From positions 744,001 to 808,000 of the forward strand of contig NHNW01000015.1 in NCBI GenBank assembly GCA_002786025.1: a DNA stretch of 64,000 nt, written 5' to 3'. Shown piece by piece: positions 11,398-23,953 of this stretch. Position 1 is the stretch's first letter. Every line of letters begins with the position of its first letter. The notes under the pieces are model-generated. The model was not told the origin of the DNA, searched no databases, and worked only from the letters and a program-made list of their open reading frames with translations. Source of the DNA: Zasmidium citrigriseum. Taxonomy: Eukaryota; Ascomycota; Dothideomycetes; Mycosphaerellales; Mycosphaerellaceae. The position numbers and the translations under genes are program-made.

Positions 11398-13017
11398 TCA
11401 CTGCTTCAGCTCAATGGCTACTTCTGCCTGCGATGGACCCAGCCTCTGTCTTTGCGTCTCTTTTGGATTTGGATCAGGCCCGGGTCCATTCCAGATGAAT
11501 CCGATCCAAGGCCATAGCGCTGGCTGCACGAGCATGACGATGAGGAACCAGCCGAACAATTCCGCCGATGTTACGAAGGCCAGGGCACCGCCGGGGTAAG
11601 GTCGCTTGAGGATGTGGACCAAGTCTACCCAGGCCTTCATGATGGTTTCGGAAGGAGCAGTCCGCGGGTCGAGGAGGAAAACTAGGAGAAAACGAGTGTA
11701 AATGCCAATGTGTGCGCCGCCGACGCTGCCGATGCCTTCTTTCCAGGTGCAGTTCGTTGCGCAGACTGTTGCGTTTTCGGTAGGAAAGACTTGCAAGAAC
11801 CAGTTGGGTGGCTGGTACTTGCTGGAGGCTTTGGTCGGAGGCAAGAATGATAACGAAGGTCGGGTGTAACCGGTGGCCAGGATGCAGACATCGCCCTTTT
11901 CGATGCATTGCTCGCCAAGGATCGCTTTCCGTGCATCACACTTGCGCCGGTAAAAACGAATGCCTCTTTTGGTGAAGTTCATGATGTCGCCTCGCACCCA
12001 GCTGGCGCGACCTTGTCTCTGGAAGGATATGTCAGTACTGGACAGGCATGGACGAGGGATGGGTCAGGTCTTACCATGAGCTCAAACACCCGGCTGTTAA
12101 CGATGGGCGTTCCGGAGTACAGATCGTTAGGGCCGTTCATCGGAGGTGCCATATCCCAGAACTCCCGGTAAAAGATAAGACGAAGGAAAAAGCCAAGGAT
12201 CCAGGCCAGAATACCATATCGGTCACCAATTGTTCCAGCCAAGCAAGCATTGAGCATCGGATGTCTTGGAATGAACCATCTCTCGGACTCGGATCGAAAG
12301 TCAGCAACTTTACTTCTCGCACACCTTGTCGGGGACACATACCCTTGCCAGCACCTTTACGGACGATGCTCCGTTATCACAAGCGAACTCCAGTGCTTCA
12401 ACCGCACTTGCACCGCCGCCCACTACAAGGACGTTCTTGCCCTTCACAGCCTCGCGGTCGAGCTCCGATGAATGAATGACTTTGCCCCTGAAAGCATCCT
12501 GGTTGGGAAACTTGGGGGCATACACCTCGCCGCAGGTTCCTACCGCAGCAACAAGGCCATCGAAGTAGCCGTTAGCGGTGTCATTGATCACCCATTTGGC
12601 GTCCTCTTCTTGATAGGTGTTGGTCACCTTGACGCCGAAAGTTGTTCGTCGAGCCAAGTCGTATCGGTCCCAAAGCTTCTTGACCTGGCCCAGGATCTCT
12701 GCACGGTTGGGGTAGGCGCTCTGCCATTCCACGGCATCGTGAAACCGGTAGAACTTGGAGTGAATCTGCAGGCTGGAGGTGTCGTTGACTTTCGTCCAGA
12801 TTCCGCCAACCGAGTTAATGTTACCGGCTTCGAAGATGTGGCATTCAAACCCTGCGTCGAGGATGTGACAGGCTGTCGCGATTCCAGTGATTCCAGCACC
12901 GATGATAGCGACCCTTGGCCGGATTGAGTCGGCTCCAAGACCTTGTTGCTCGCTGAGCTCAACGAGAGATCCAAACGAAAGCTTGCGAAGGAAGGTCTGA
13001 TCTTGGAATGGAATCAT
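11398..13017 (-). CDS. class B flavin-dependent monooxygenase (FMO/Baeyer-Villiger-like)
   Basis: Three exons are inferred: 13017-12343, 12287-12075 and 12018-11398, all phase 0, with GT-AG introns of 55-56 bases. They give 502 residues. The FAD-binding motif is GAGITG (residues 40-45) and the NADPH-binding motif VVGGGASA lies at about residue 197. Between them FRGKVIHSSELD matches the flavin monooxygenase signature FxGxxxH. The final Trp-Pro typical of classical Baeyer-Villiger enzymes is absent, so N- or S-oxygenation, or a divergent BVMO, is equally possible. The first splice junction restores VLARSERWFIPR, a block conserved in the family. The C-terminus has hydrophobic segments, including FGWFLIVMLVQPALWPW, suggesting membrane association. 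It shares strand and location with the epoxide-hydrolase-type gene. Confidence 0.85.
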
Positions 13018-14928
13018 CGTTGCTGGCCGATTGACAGCGAGGGTGAGAGTCGCAGGGCTCTTGGACGGGTGTGAGGAAAAAGATGCGCACCCAGCTTGAA
13101 TATTGCAGGAGAGAGGACCATGCTGTCATGTTGATCACATGCAGGGCCTGTCTCTGCCAGCATGCACCGTCTTGCTAGGTGAGACAAGCTTCCAAACCCC
13201 CGCGACTTGGACGAACGTTCACGTGGGAGTGATGGGTTCGAACTTGATCGATCGCGCCAGTGCCAGTCAAGGCACAGCGACGATCTCGGGCACCGAGGTC
13301 GACCTTCTATCAGGCTCAACACCACTGTTGCTCTATTGACACCAACCGAGAGCGTATTGATGTGTGCGTTCGCATACTGCTGCAGGGCCTCATCAAATGG
13401 CATATTGGCACACCAACTCGCTCAACGAAGGTCCGTCGCCCCCACATAGGCCACTTTCACATGAAACACATTTGGACTTGCACGTTGCGTTGTTCCCACC
13501 ACAGATAGGGCAACGAATTTGTCAGGCACCTTGAAGACCAAGAGACGTTCTGGCCCGGCGTTCGACAAGACATTCTTCGCGCCATACCAGTCCTCGCGGC
13601 GTGAGGACGATCCTCGCCGGCATCCACATGTTTGGGCGGAAAACACCGCCGGCCACTTCGGCCTCTCAAGTCTGTCTCTGAGATCGACATTCAGCAACAC
13701 CGGCGCTAGTGAATGCTACGCTGTGATGGGGAGTTGCTGCATGTTGAGCCTGCTCGGGTAGAGCATTCGCCCACCCAGGAACCCCGATCAGAAGCAACGG
13801 CAATGCTCTGCCGTACCAACGGAGAGGAGGCGGGCGTCGCCATGACTTGCGTAACCAATCTTCGCCAACGACGATAAGTCAAAAGCAATGCCTGAAACCG
13901 CAATTGCCAGTAAAGATAGGCATGTGGAGAACCGTAACCAAAGACGCGGATGTCCAAGCTTCCCCCGGGCCACCATTTCGGCTTTTCCAATGGCCTTCCT
14001 GATCCCGAAATTATCGGCCTCGTTTCGCTCTCGGATATCCTCTTTTGCAACAATAACCGGCATCTTCGGCGTTTTCAACATCGATGGTGTGTACATCCTT
14101 CCATCTTATTGATGACTCTAAACACAACGGGATGGTGTTGTTCGCTTTGGCTTCAATCACAGGTGAACTCTGACCGCATGTGGCGCTAGCAACAAGCTTC
14201 AATCAGGCAAAGTCTGCTTAAAGTCAAGCGGTCAGGAACCGTCGTCCGTAACAAGGTGCTGTTCCTGCAGTTCGGACGATCTGGCGCCGACAGAAACACC
14301 AATGAGTTGACGGGGCAATTTGGTTGCTTTCTCAAGTGCTGAAAATACTGCGCGTAGAGAACGCCACAAGTCGCGGATATTTTGCAGCCGTCCGCGACTA
14401 GGGAGCTCCATGAAACTTCACTGGGGTTCGACGACGCCATACTCTGCCGAGGCTGAGGGATATCTGCTTGGCTGATGCAGTGTCCAACGTCCACCAAGGC
14501 TTAACCTGCAGTGCGTCGCTTCGCAGCGCCTGTGCTCCTGGAGGCCGAAAGATAGGCTTCGTATCGTCGGCTGCCGAATATTGGTAGCATTTGCTAGTCG
14601 ACGCTCCGCTGCAGAGCACTGCACCGCGAGGATGCAGATCTGCAGTCCCTTATCGATATTCCCCAGCCGCGGCTCACTCCTGGGTGAGGTCCGGGTGGGA
14701 TGGCAAAACACGTCTCGTTGACAAACGAAAATGCCGTTGCATGCTCATGTGCCCTGGCGACTCAAGAGACGATCTCTTCGAGCCCCGCAATCTTGCAAGA
14801 CACGAGGTAACTAGGTACCAGGGCATAGTCACTTCGACGGCGTCTCCAGGGTTGAGCATTTACAATTAGAATTGCTTGCTTCCCCCTGCTTCTCCTCGAC
14901 CGCGTTCTCCATTGACGACGACGACAAC
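13018..14928. other. long intergenic region, possible gene remnants
   Basis: About 1.9 kb without a supported gene. On the minus strand, 13788-14112 encodes a frame with a helix-like hydrophobic stretch (STCLSLLAIAVSGIAFDLSS), and 13422-13700 is a second open frame. They may be remnants of one decayed gene or chance frames; I could not join them with consistent splice sites. The right end is the leader of the glycosyltransferase gene. Confidence 0.35.
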
Positions 14929-16859
14929 ATGGTGGTTCCCAACATGACGGCAACGCGCCCTGTTCTTTCGACTTTGAAGAAGCGGACGTCAGAGGAGGAG
15001 CGTCGACGAAATGCTGCTCTGAAGCGGGCGATCAACTTTGCCAAATTTCCTCTTCTTGCCAACACCATCTACTTCACTTGGAGATGGATCAGTATTGGAT
15101 TGAGCATCCCATATGCAAGCCATACAGAATTGGCTGCTTATGTGGCCTTTTTGCTCGTTGAATGGGTCTTTGGAGGTAAATTGCTATCGAAGGAAGGATA
15201 TCAACACTTCGAAGGCTGACTTGTGACTTAGTGAGCGGAATGCTCTTTGCACTTCTTCTGGGAGGCCTTGGAAAGACATGGACTCCCCAAGAGCGGAAAC
15301 GAGCACAAGGAAACGATGTTCCATGTGTGGATGTCTTTCTGCCCTGCTATGGCGAGGGCCTTGATATCATTACCGATACCATCAACGCCGCAATTCGTCA
15401 AGACTACCCAGCGGATCGTTTCCGGATCGTTGTCCTCGATGATGGAAACTCCCCAGCTGTGAAAGAATTGGTCAAGAAGATCAGCGCCCAACATCCTTCA
15501 ATTCAATTGCACTATGGCGCCAGAGGCAAGGAGGTCAAGATTCATTCGAAGGCTGCCAACATCTGCTTTGGCATGGACTTAGTCGCAGATCTCCCTGGCG
15601 GAGCTGCTCCATACTTCGGCGTTGTCGACATTGACATGCTCCTGGGCCCCGAGTGGCTGCGAGCAACTGTGCCATTTTTGGAGGAAGACCCTCTTGTTGC
15701 GCTGGCCGGAACACCTCAGAAGTTCTACAACCTGCCGCAAGGCTTCACACTCGCTCCGCGATTCCACCTCGAAACCGATGTCGTTCAACGAGTCTTCGAC
15801 TCCAGCGGCAAGGCGGTCTGCCAAGGTACTGGATACCTCGCCCGACGAAGCACCTTCGAAGAACTCGGCGGTTTTCCAACCATGGTCAAGCAAGAAGACA
15901 GCTTCATCGTCAGCATCATCCTTCAAGCCCACGGCTACAAATGTCGAATCCTGGAGGAGGAGCACCAACACGGCATGAACGCCCTCACATACACCGACAT
16001 GGCCAAGCTTCAAACTAAATGGATGACTGGAATCATCCACGCCTACTCACTCTTTTCGCACCCGATCATGTCAGAGAAGACTCTCGGCCAACGTGTCGCT
16101 GGATTGATTCCAGTTCTACACCTGACCATCTTCCGTCTGCTCCTGATGATCTCCCTCCCAACGATCCTTCTGCTGGCCAGAAGTCCCGTCGTGCCTGCAC
16201 ACAGCTCCTACGATCTCCCGATCTCGCTCATTCTGGCTTTCATCTCCTACTCATCGACATACATCATGTCCTGGATGTTGTCTTCCGCGGCCGAAGGCAC
16301 AATCGCTCTCGACGACGGCGTCCGTCTCTGGAATTTGCCTTACCAGCTTAAGGGCATTCTTTGGCTTGTTAAGCACGCTGTCTTTGGCGAGACCAAGATG
16401 GCCAAGTTCAAGACGACTGGAGCCGACTGCGCTGCTTCGAAAGCCAGGGCGAGCACCAGCTTCATCGGCCGTCTCATTCGCACAGTCGTCTATGACGGCG
16501 CATGGATGCATCTCGTCTACTTCGGCTGCCTTGCGACTGTCCTCTACTGGACGCTCTCCGAAGCCATCACAACCTCCTCGACGAAATGGCTCTTAGCATC
16601 GATTCTCTTCCCACCATTCACCAAAATTCTGATGGACTGCGTCTACAACTCGCTCGTACCGGTCATCTACTGCCTCTCGCCGGATCCGAACAAGAAGACG
16701 AGGGAAGATTTCTTGGACCGGGATGAGAAGACCGGTGTTGCGAAGCCGATGTTGTCTTGCATTACGCCGCCCAAGCCTGCGTTTTGGGGTACGATGGGCA
16801 TTACGGCTTTGACGTGGGCGTACTTTGGAGGGGCAGCGTTGTGGTCTGTTGCTCAATGA
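14929..16859 (+). CDS. family 2 glycosyltransferase, cellulose/chitin synthase-like, processive type
   Basis: Two exons are inferred, 14929-15175 and 15232-16859, with a 56-base intron (GTAAAT...TAG); the codon split across the junction restores GVSGM. The product has 624 residues. It has two N-terminal transmembrane segments, a cytoplasmic GT-A domain and about five C-terminal segments, the layout of processive inverting glycosyltransferases. The four catalytic signatures are visible: Asp pair at 152-153 (VVLDDGN), DID at 215-217, QED with acceptor-side acid at 303-305, and QTKWM at 343-347 in place of QxxRW. By family knowledge it should polymerise a beta-linked polysaccharide from a UDP-sugar at the membrane. 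The product is not predictable. The first ATG in frame after a stretch with only non-ATG starts is 14929. Confidence 0.9.
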
Positions 16860-17025
16860 TTTGATGATGTAGTATCTTTTTAGTTTATTACTTGGCGTGG
16901 GTGTTTAGGACGTTAGGTCATAGGAATCAAAACTCCATTTACTCCGCGCTTGGTATTGTCACATGCTATCCAACATCTCATTACTGTTCCAATGATTCTT
17001 TCCAAAATCTCCACTGCCATCCTAA

Positions 17026-18486
17026 TTACAGCCTCGCCTTCGCAGGCTCCGTCTCCGCCGCCAACTTATCAATCCCCTCGTCACTCGCCGCCCAATACTC
17101 AGCATACTCCCTAAACTCCGGATCCCTCATCAACGCATCCAACGTATCCCTCGCCGCATAAAAGAACACCTCGACACCGCCGGTCAACAACCGCGGCTCG
17201 ATAAGAATATACCCATCCGCAAACGCCAAGCTCGGGAAGCGGATCGCTTTCACTTGTAAAGAATCTCCCCAGTTGATCTTGTAGAACGGCAGGTTCATGG
17301 TATTGCTCATCTCGACGTCGTTACCGAAGTCCCGGTCGGTGTTGGGTTGGTACTTGGCGATGTCGTCGCAGGCGTCGACGGAACCCCAGTGTTCGCGGAT
17401 GCGGTCTGCCGTCCACCAGGATACGCTCTTTGCGATGCGGTCGCCTAGGTCGCTGGTTGAGAGGGTGTTGAGTTCAGCGACTGTGGCGGAGGCGCGGCCG
17501 TAGACTAGAGCGCTGCCGATGTAGCTCTGGTGAAGCTCTTTTATGCGACCTCGTGTTTGGACGGGGGTGAGCATTCGGGTTTCTTCATCTTCAGACAGGG
17601 CTCGTGCGCGAGTGAAAATTCGCCAGCACCAGGTTGAGAGGCAGGTTGCGAGGGAGAGTTTGGTTTCTGAGGAGGCTTGCATTGCGGCGCGGAGTTTGTT
17701 GAGTTTGTCGAGGGGGAAGTGCCAGATCGTTAGGGAGAGGTTGGCGACTCGTTCGTAGAAGATTTCTCGGAGTTGTTCTGGGGTGAGGGGGATCTCGGGC
17801 TTGAGTTTCCAGTCTTGCCAGTCGGAGATGTTTCGTGCTGGTTGGGTTCCTTGAGCGAGTGACTTGTCTAGAGCTTCTGGAGGCACAAGTCCTGACTTTC
17901 GAGGTGGCTTGCCAGCTACCGCTCGAGATAGGTGATGCGCGAAGAGGACTGCCAGCGTTCCATGTGCAGGCCCGTCTAGCAGGATGTGGTTCATATGTAT
18001 GACCAGAATCACACCTCCTTTAATCAAGTTCGCCTGCACTCCAAAGATAAAGTTCCCGACGGCAGGCAAAGGCCTATCGTATAGACAGATCTCAGGGATT
18101 TGAAGAGCATGTGGCGGCCAATGCCGGGCGTCCAGGTCTGCTGCATCGCGGTGCGGTAATCTCTTGATGTTCACTTGGATCTTCGCGTCCTCTGGAATCT
18201 CGCATTTGATCCTGTGTCTTGATTCATCCTCCCAGACCACTTTCCCTGCTGTCAAAGGGACCTCCCACGGTATACATCTTGATGCGGTCTTTACGGCTTC
18301 GATGAAGGAGTCCTCGTTGAAAGTTGGTGTTGTGCGAAAGCAAACGATGGAAGGTTGGATGATGGCGATTCCGATCTGATCTCCGGGTGGAAGTGCGATC
18401 GTTTGCGCTGGAATAGGCTCGAGAGGGGATACCCAGAATGTCTGGCGGTCGTCTGTGCCGCTGCCTTCTGATTGTGCTGTTGCCAT
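17026..18486 (-). CDS. BAHD-like acyltransferase (trichothecene O-acetyltransferase family)
   Basis: This is an intronless 486-residue protein of the fungal transferase family that moves acyl groups from acyl-CoA to hydroxyls of secondary metabolites. The catalytic motif HxxxD is present as HILLD (His167, Asp171), followed by GPAHG. The structural motif equivalent to DFGWG is present as INWGDSL near residue 405. Length matches the family. It converges on the glycosyltransferase gene, 166 bp away. Together with nearby oxygenase, hydrolase and reductase genes it suggests modification of a small molecule or lipid, but no synthase for a backbone is seen. The last 200 sense bases are G-rich while the preceding part is C-rich. 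Confidence 0.9.
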   Translation of the reverse strand: MATAQSEGSGTDDRQTFWVSPLEPIPAQTIALPPGDQIGIAIIQPSIVCFRTTPTFNEDSFIEAVKTASRCIPWEVPLTAGKVVWEDESRHRIKCEIPEDAKIQVNIKRLPHRDAADLDARHWPPHALQIPEICLYDRPLPAVGNFIFGVQANLIKGGVILVIHMNHILLDGPAHGTLAVLFAHHLSRAVAGKPPRKSGLVPPEALDKSLAQGTQPARNISDWQDWKLKPEIPLTPEQLREIFYERVANLSLTIWHFPLDKLNKLRAAMQASSETKLSLATCLSTWCWRIFTRARALSEDEETRMLTPVQTRGRIKELHQSYIGSALVYGRASATVAELNTLSTSDLGDRIAKSVSWWTADRIREHWGSVDACDDIAKYQPNTDRDFGNDVEMSNTMNLPFYKINWGDSLQVKAIRFPSLAFADGYILIEPRLLTGGVEVFFYAARDTLDALMRDPEFREYAEYWAASDEGIDKLAAETEPAKARL

Positions 18487-21400
18487 TTTCTCTGTCGTCG
18501 ACTATTGGTATGTATGATCCTTCGACAGCAATGCCTACCTTGCAGCTCCAAGAGCACTCGCGAAAGGATGACGCGAACGTGTCAAGCTACGACACAAGGG
18601 TCCTTGATTGGCACCGCATTGACAGCTTCATGCTTACCTTTGATTCGTCTTCGAACAGACCACCGCCGTCGGCGTGGGGTGACACTCGCACGGATAGCGA
18701 TCAAGTAGGTTTCTCCATACCGCGCCGCACCTCAGGCGAGGCATGATGTTCATTGCCAAGGCCACCCACCCAGCCATTCACGGCATATTCGCTCTCGGAT
18801 CAGATTGGTGGCAGTCTTGTTTCTCGTTGCTGTTTCTCCGGTACTTGACTAAGGAGCAGACCCAATATCTGCTTGCAAGGCAGACTGACGAAAGAGGCGT
18901 CAACCATCTTCCCCTCTCTGCATCTTTCCAACCGTGAAGTACGCAAGCAGAGCGATCGACATGACTTGCATGAATGCAGCCACAACGGCGCGCAGCCTCC
19001 TCGGCAGCCGGTGCAAAAGCATCTGCAGAAGTCAAAGAAGCAAACTCGACGCTAGACCAGGAACACCTGCGCACTGAGCAACCCTTACCGGGCGGATGCG
19101 TTTAAGGCTAACAGATAACCTTAAGCTGCCTTTTTGGGCAGGGATGTGAATTCGCCGGCACTACGGAGGGATTCGTCTGGTTTCATCGAAGATGGTGCAC
19201 GCACCGTCTGACAAAGATAACGCTCTCTCCACAGCATCTTGCATGCGGGGTGCACGTTGCAGAGAACAGTTCCTCGTTGCTTCTTCGAACATCTTTCCTC
19301 GGTGATGGTTTGTTGCCGCTCCTGCTCCCCACACTTTCGTGTTGGAGGTTAAGATTAAATGTGAGTCTATCTCGCAGTCAAGATTGCAAAGCAGGCGCCA
19401 GAAGAAGCTTGGAGAGTACAGACTCTGCGTTATGGAAGTCTCTGCTGGTGATAGATTGATAGTCAGTGAACGACCGCAGGGCACCGCACTCTAAGCCGCT
19501 TTTGCTGGCGGCAGGCTATCGTCGTCTGCGCAGCGCGTATGCCGCGGAAGCCGTCGCTCGCTCCCCGGAGGTGGAGGAGAGTATACCATCTATCTGTGGG
19601 ATCTGCCGTCAATACGAATTTGTCGAATGTCGATCATGTTGTTGAAATGGAATGTGCCGGTGGTCTGCATCTTCACATGCAAGACATGAGGACGTCCTGC
19701 AAAGTCTGCCGACTCTGCGCATACGACGTTGCGGTACAACAACATTCGTGCGGTGAAACCAAGTATTGAAATCGTCCAGGTTGTGGTTTCTCAATAGAGT
19801 TCTAGATCGACATCTTGTCAAAGCTTCGTGCACTAGAAGCAAGACACCTCCACTTCTTGTCCAAAGCAGGGGAGTGCTATGTTGGATGATGCGGATTGAC
19901 GGTGTGCGCATTTGACTGGACGATGCCGGGGTTTTGTCCTGTCTGCAGCGATGCTGCGCAAGTCACACTCCTGCGACTTGTTCTAGACATTCCTCAACTC
20001 CTTCAATGACTTTACCAGGATGTTCATGCGGTTGCACTGCGAAAGGCAGTCTTTGGCGCCGAGTATGCGCTCAATGGAGCTCAAGGACAACGATGAAATG
20101 CCAAAGACGGACCGTCGACTCCCAATCCGGACGCCTCTCGCCTCATTTGGCCCCTCGGGGATGATGTGAGGCCTGTTGCGGACGGGACGGTCTTTGAGAG
20201 GCTTGCAGAAGTCTTAAAGCGATGGATAGGTATGCTGGCCTAGGAAAAAGGCTCTCGCCGTATCATCTCGAAGACGTTGACCCTCCAGGAAGGTGACATT
20301 GCAGGCCCCATCATATGCCGTACAGTGGAGAAGTAAAGCTGAATCCTCAAGAAGCAGACCGAGATCCTTGGAGGTGAAAGAGCAATGCGCGAACGCACAT
20401 TTTCAAGCCAGGAGAATTGGTAGAATCGTTTGAATCGTTTGGCGGGATATTTCATGAAGACCTTCGGTGCACGAAATGACCCCTGGCGCGACGAATCAGC
20501 GGATTTCAGCCAAAGTCAAGACCGAGGCCTCACGACCTCCTCGCGATTTCCTTCCCCACGGCCACGGCCTCCAGCTCCGCCTCAAAGACTTCTCAGATAC
20601 GCCGAGCTCACGGGCTCGTTGACACATTTCTCAGACTCGCTGAATGGCCTCTTCGCCGTGGCCGCCGTGATACCATCTCGCTGAGACACACCTTGGCTGG
20701 TTCCGGTCGTAATCAAGGTCTGTCGAAGACTCGGGCGGGCGAAAAATCGAGTATACTTCGTATGGTCTCATTCTCTCACGAAATTTTCTGTCTTTCTCCC
20801 GTCTCCGAGATCTTCTTGTCGAGAATGTTGGCGCAGAAGAAGAATTTGAAGAGATGAAGTCGAAGTTGGGCAGCCACAGATGTCATCGGCGGCTTGCAGG
20901 GAAGCAGCATGCCTGCAACTTCCCGTCAAGTGATTCCCCTCCTACATCACACCACCAAAGGAAAAGTTAACAGACGGCCATACATCAGCATCGCCTGCAA
21001 GACATTCCCCTTTGTATAGCGAAATCAGTTGCCCGTGCGGGACTCAGCATTTCGAACTCAGGCTCTGATCTTCAGCCAGCCCGCTCAGTCGCAACCCCGT
21101 CCACGAAATGAGCTCGAAGGAATACCAGTCCGCGCTCTTCTCTGCTGCTTGTGGCCTGATCTGTGCCTCCAAAGCTGGATTAAGACCCTAAGAGATGTGA
21201 TCCAGCTGAGGTGGCTCTATCAAAAGGTCCAAGATCCTTCGCCGGCGGCAAGTCAACAGCACGGCGAAAACATGCCTTTCGACATGGCTTAATTCCGGGA
21301 CGAGCCCCCCATCAGACGAATCTCAACGCCAGCGGGCTTTCAATTCATCCGATTATGCCTCCATAAGCATGCCAAAAGGCGCCAGCGGCTCCCAAAATGA

Positions 21401-21749
21401 GGCACATCGGCGTATACCAGCTCGGATTCGGATTCCAGTGCCGACTTTCGGACCGGGATGGCTGAAAACAGCAGGCCAGAAGGATCAATTGGGTTGAAGA
21501 TGCAATCAACACCCTAATTTTGCGGCGGCCGCTGTCCGCGGGTACCGCCACTTCACCTCATCTTGAGGTCTGCCCTTGTTCAGAAATCTACGGCTGAGAG
21601 GCAGAGGCAGCAGCTTTGTGCTTAGATCCGGAGATGAGAAGCATATTCGAGTCCAAGTCCGGTCATGGTCTCAACAACAAGGCTGTACATATACAGCATG
21701 TCGACAGCTACGATGGAGCCTCAGCAACACGATCAGCGTCTCGACGAAC
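18487..21749. other. 3.3-kb gene-poor region
   Basis: No coding gene, RNA gene or recognisable mobile element could be supported on either strand. Open frames are short and lack family features. The left end is the acyltransferase promoter, the right end the leader of the short-chain dehydrogenase; an open frame continues upstream of 21750 without an ATG. The composition is mixed, without the AT-richness expected after heavy repeat-induced point mutation. Confidence 0.45.
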
Positions 21750-22742
21750 ATGAAGATGACATACGACTCCACCATTGTGATCACCGGCGGCCAAATCGGC
21801 CTTGGATATGAGGCCGCGCGTGTGATTGCGAAAGAAAGACCCAAGTCCCAGGTCAACATTAGCTCGCGATCTTCTGGAGAGGAAGCAGCTCAAACCATCA
21901 ACAAGGAACTCCGCCAATCGAACGTAAAGTACCTTCGACTCGACCTCGCCAGCTTGGATGATGTTCGCAAGTTCGCAAAAGAGGTTATTGCACTCGGCCT
22001 TCCCATCTCAGCTTTGGTACTCAACGCAGGCATTCAGCTCCCAAAGGACGTTGCATACACGACGGATGGCTTGGAGACGACCTTCGGAGTGAACCACGTC
22101 GGACATGCACTGCTATTCCACCTCTTACAGCCTCACCTTTCCAAAGGTGCTCGGGTCGTCCTCACGTCGTCTGGTACTCATGATCCTGCGGAGAAGTCTG
22201 GCTTACCAGACGCCGAATACGTCACAGCAGAGCTTTTGGCGCACCCTGACAAAGTTACCATGAAGTATGCCGGCCGCCAGCGGTATGCCACTAGCAAGCT
22301 CTGCAACGTCTTGTGGATGTACGCACTGGACCGCCATCGAACCACGACAAGCGCAGACTTTACCGTCACTGCCTTTGACCCTGGCCTCATGCCTGGCACT
22401 GGTCTCGCACGAGATGCATCCGGCTTTGAGAAATTCCTCTGGCACTCCGTCCTGCCTCGCATCATACCCCTACTGCGACTCCTCATCAGTCCCAACATCC
22501 ATACCCCACAGGAGTCGGGCCGTAATCTCGCAAGTCTCGCCGTGTCGTCCGACGTTGAGGGCGTCAGTGGAAAGTACTTCCAAGACTCGCAGGGATTGAA
22601 GGCCATCAACAGCAGCAAGGACAGTTACGATGAGAGCAAACAGCAAGATCTGTGGAACTGGACGGTGGAGTTTGTAGGACGGGACCCGGCGGAGGTGGAG
22701 TCGTTCAAGTCGCTTTCTTTCCCCAAGGGACAAAAAGCTTGA
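21750..22742 (+). CDS. short-chain dehydrogenase/reductase
   Basis: A single-exon, 330-residue NAD(P)H-dependent oxidoreductase of the classical/extended SDR type, close to protochlorophyllide-reductase-like and retinol-dehydrogenase-like fungal enzymes. The dinucleotide motif is TGGQIGLG (residues 12-19), a variant of TGxxxGxG. NAG follows at 92-94. The active site has Ser140/141 and YATSK with Tyr179 and Lys183. The frame stays open upstream to 21576 but only through a TTG codon; ATG at 21750 (or 21756) fits the usual N-terminus directly before the nucleotide fold. It is isolated, with more than 1 kb of apparently empty sequence on each side. Confidence 0.9.
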   Translation: MKMTYDSTIVITGGQIGLGYEAARVIAKERPKSQVNISSRSSGEEAAQTINKELRQSNVKYLRLDLASLDDVRKFAKEVIALGLPISALVLNAGIQLPKDVAYTTDGLETTFGVNHVGHALLFHLLQPHLSKGARVVLTSSGTHDPAEKSGLPDAEYVTAELLAHPDKVTMKYAGRQRYATSKLCNVLWMYALDRHRTTTSADFTVTAFDPGLMPGTGLARDASGFEKFLWHSVLPRIIPLLRLLISPNIHTPQESGRNLASLAVSSDVEGVSGKYFQDSQGLKAINSSKDSYDESKQQDLWNWTVEFVGRDPAEVESFKSLSFPKGQKA

Positions 22743-23953
22743 TTTCTCATTGGCGAGAAATGCAAACAAACGCAACGGACTGCAATCTGGACTGGTCCTG
22801 TCGTCGCACCAGATGGGGGAAGACATCCTGTGATGGGAACACACGTCCGTTTGACGGCTTTCAACCGTGTCGGCCCCCTTGCTTTGCATTTGGTTGACGC
22901 TGTGTTGCTCTGCACCTGCAACTGTCCGGTCAATCAACTGCATCGTGCTCGTGGAGCCGGGTGTAACCAGACGTAACATATTCAGAAACAGTCGCTTGCA
23001 TGCGTCCCAAACAACAGGCTTCCCACTTTCTCATCATCACAAAGCCACGGCGGTTCCAAACCACGGCGCTGCGTGGTCCGCACGGGTCGTATGCCTGTTT
23101 GTTTATCAATCGGCTTGGGTACATTCTCGCGCCATCAGCTTGCGTAACCTTCAACGTTAATGCTCGAATGACGCATCGGGAGCCAGGTCCTCCGAAAGCA
23201 GGACCGTCCACACCATCAAGATCTCGTCGAGCATTGCATGAACGATAGAGAAGAGAGCGTCTGATAAGGCGAATGCAGTGACACGGAGCAAAGCCCGGTT
23301 TTGATGCGCCGCACTGCATACAACCATCGCTTAGGGAACGACAGCTGCTATCGCTGAAACGGTGGCACCCGCGTAGACATCGCAGTACAAAAAAGGTGTG
23401 CCTGCAGCACGCCCCAAAAGCTGTCAACTAAACCGGCATTCCATGCAGGCATTCGACGGGCACTTGTCCGCACCATCGGCTCCATCTTGGCAGGAGGCCG
23501 CCAATCAATCCACAGAACTTCCCGGCATCGAGCCAGGTTCCTTCCTATTTTGGTTTGCTCAACGGCTGGGGATGCCCTGTTCTGTGTCACTGCCATCAAC
23601 ACACGCTAAGATCTCAACCAGCTTCAGGAAACGCCAGCTCTTGATAGCTGTCTGGGCTCCCGATACCCGGCTGTGCTCCAAGGCAGGTCTGTTGTACAAA
23701 ATGTGTCTGCGTCCTGCGGACCGGCTGGGTCTTGAAACCGCTCGTCTTCTTCTCAGTCGGGACTCATCACATTCCTGTCTTTCACAACATACATGAGCGG
23801 CCGGTATCCCAACACTGCGAGACAATTCTTAAACCTGCCAGCTGTGTTATTCGCCTAAAATCTCCCGGCACCACGCGGCACCCACGCGAATTGCAAATCG
23901 CAATCAACTACAATCAAATCGATCTCCGCCCTCACAATTGACCACCGCGAATC
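22743..23953. other. intergenic, no gene seen
   Basis: Only unrelated short open frames, the longest 165 codons on the minus strand at 22930-23427, with no recognisable domain. The right end is the 5' leader of the next gene. Confidence 0.45.

Noticed and set aside
18487..21749. Search for a transposon or RIP-degraded element in the 3.3-kb gap
   Set aside because: No terminal repeats, transposase-like frames or AT-rich RIP signature were visible.
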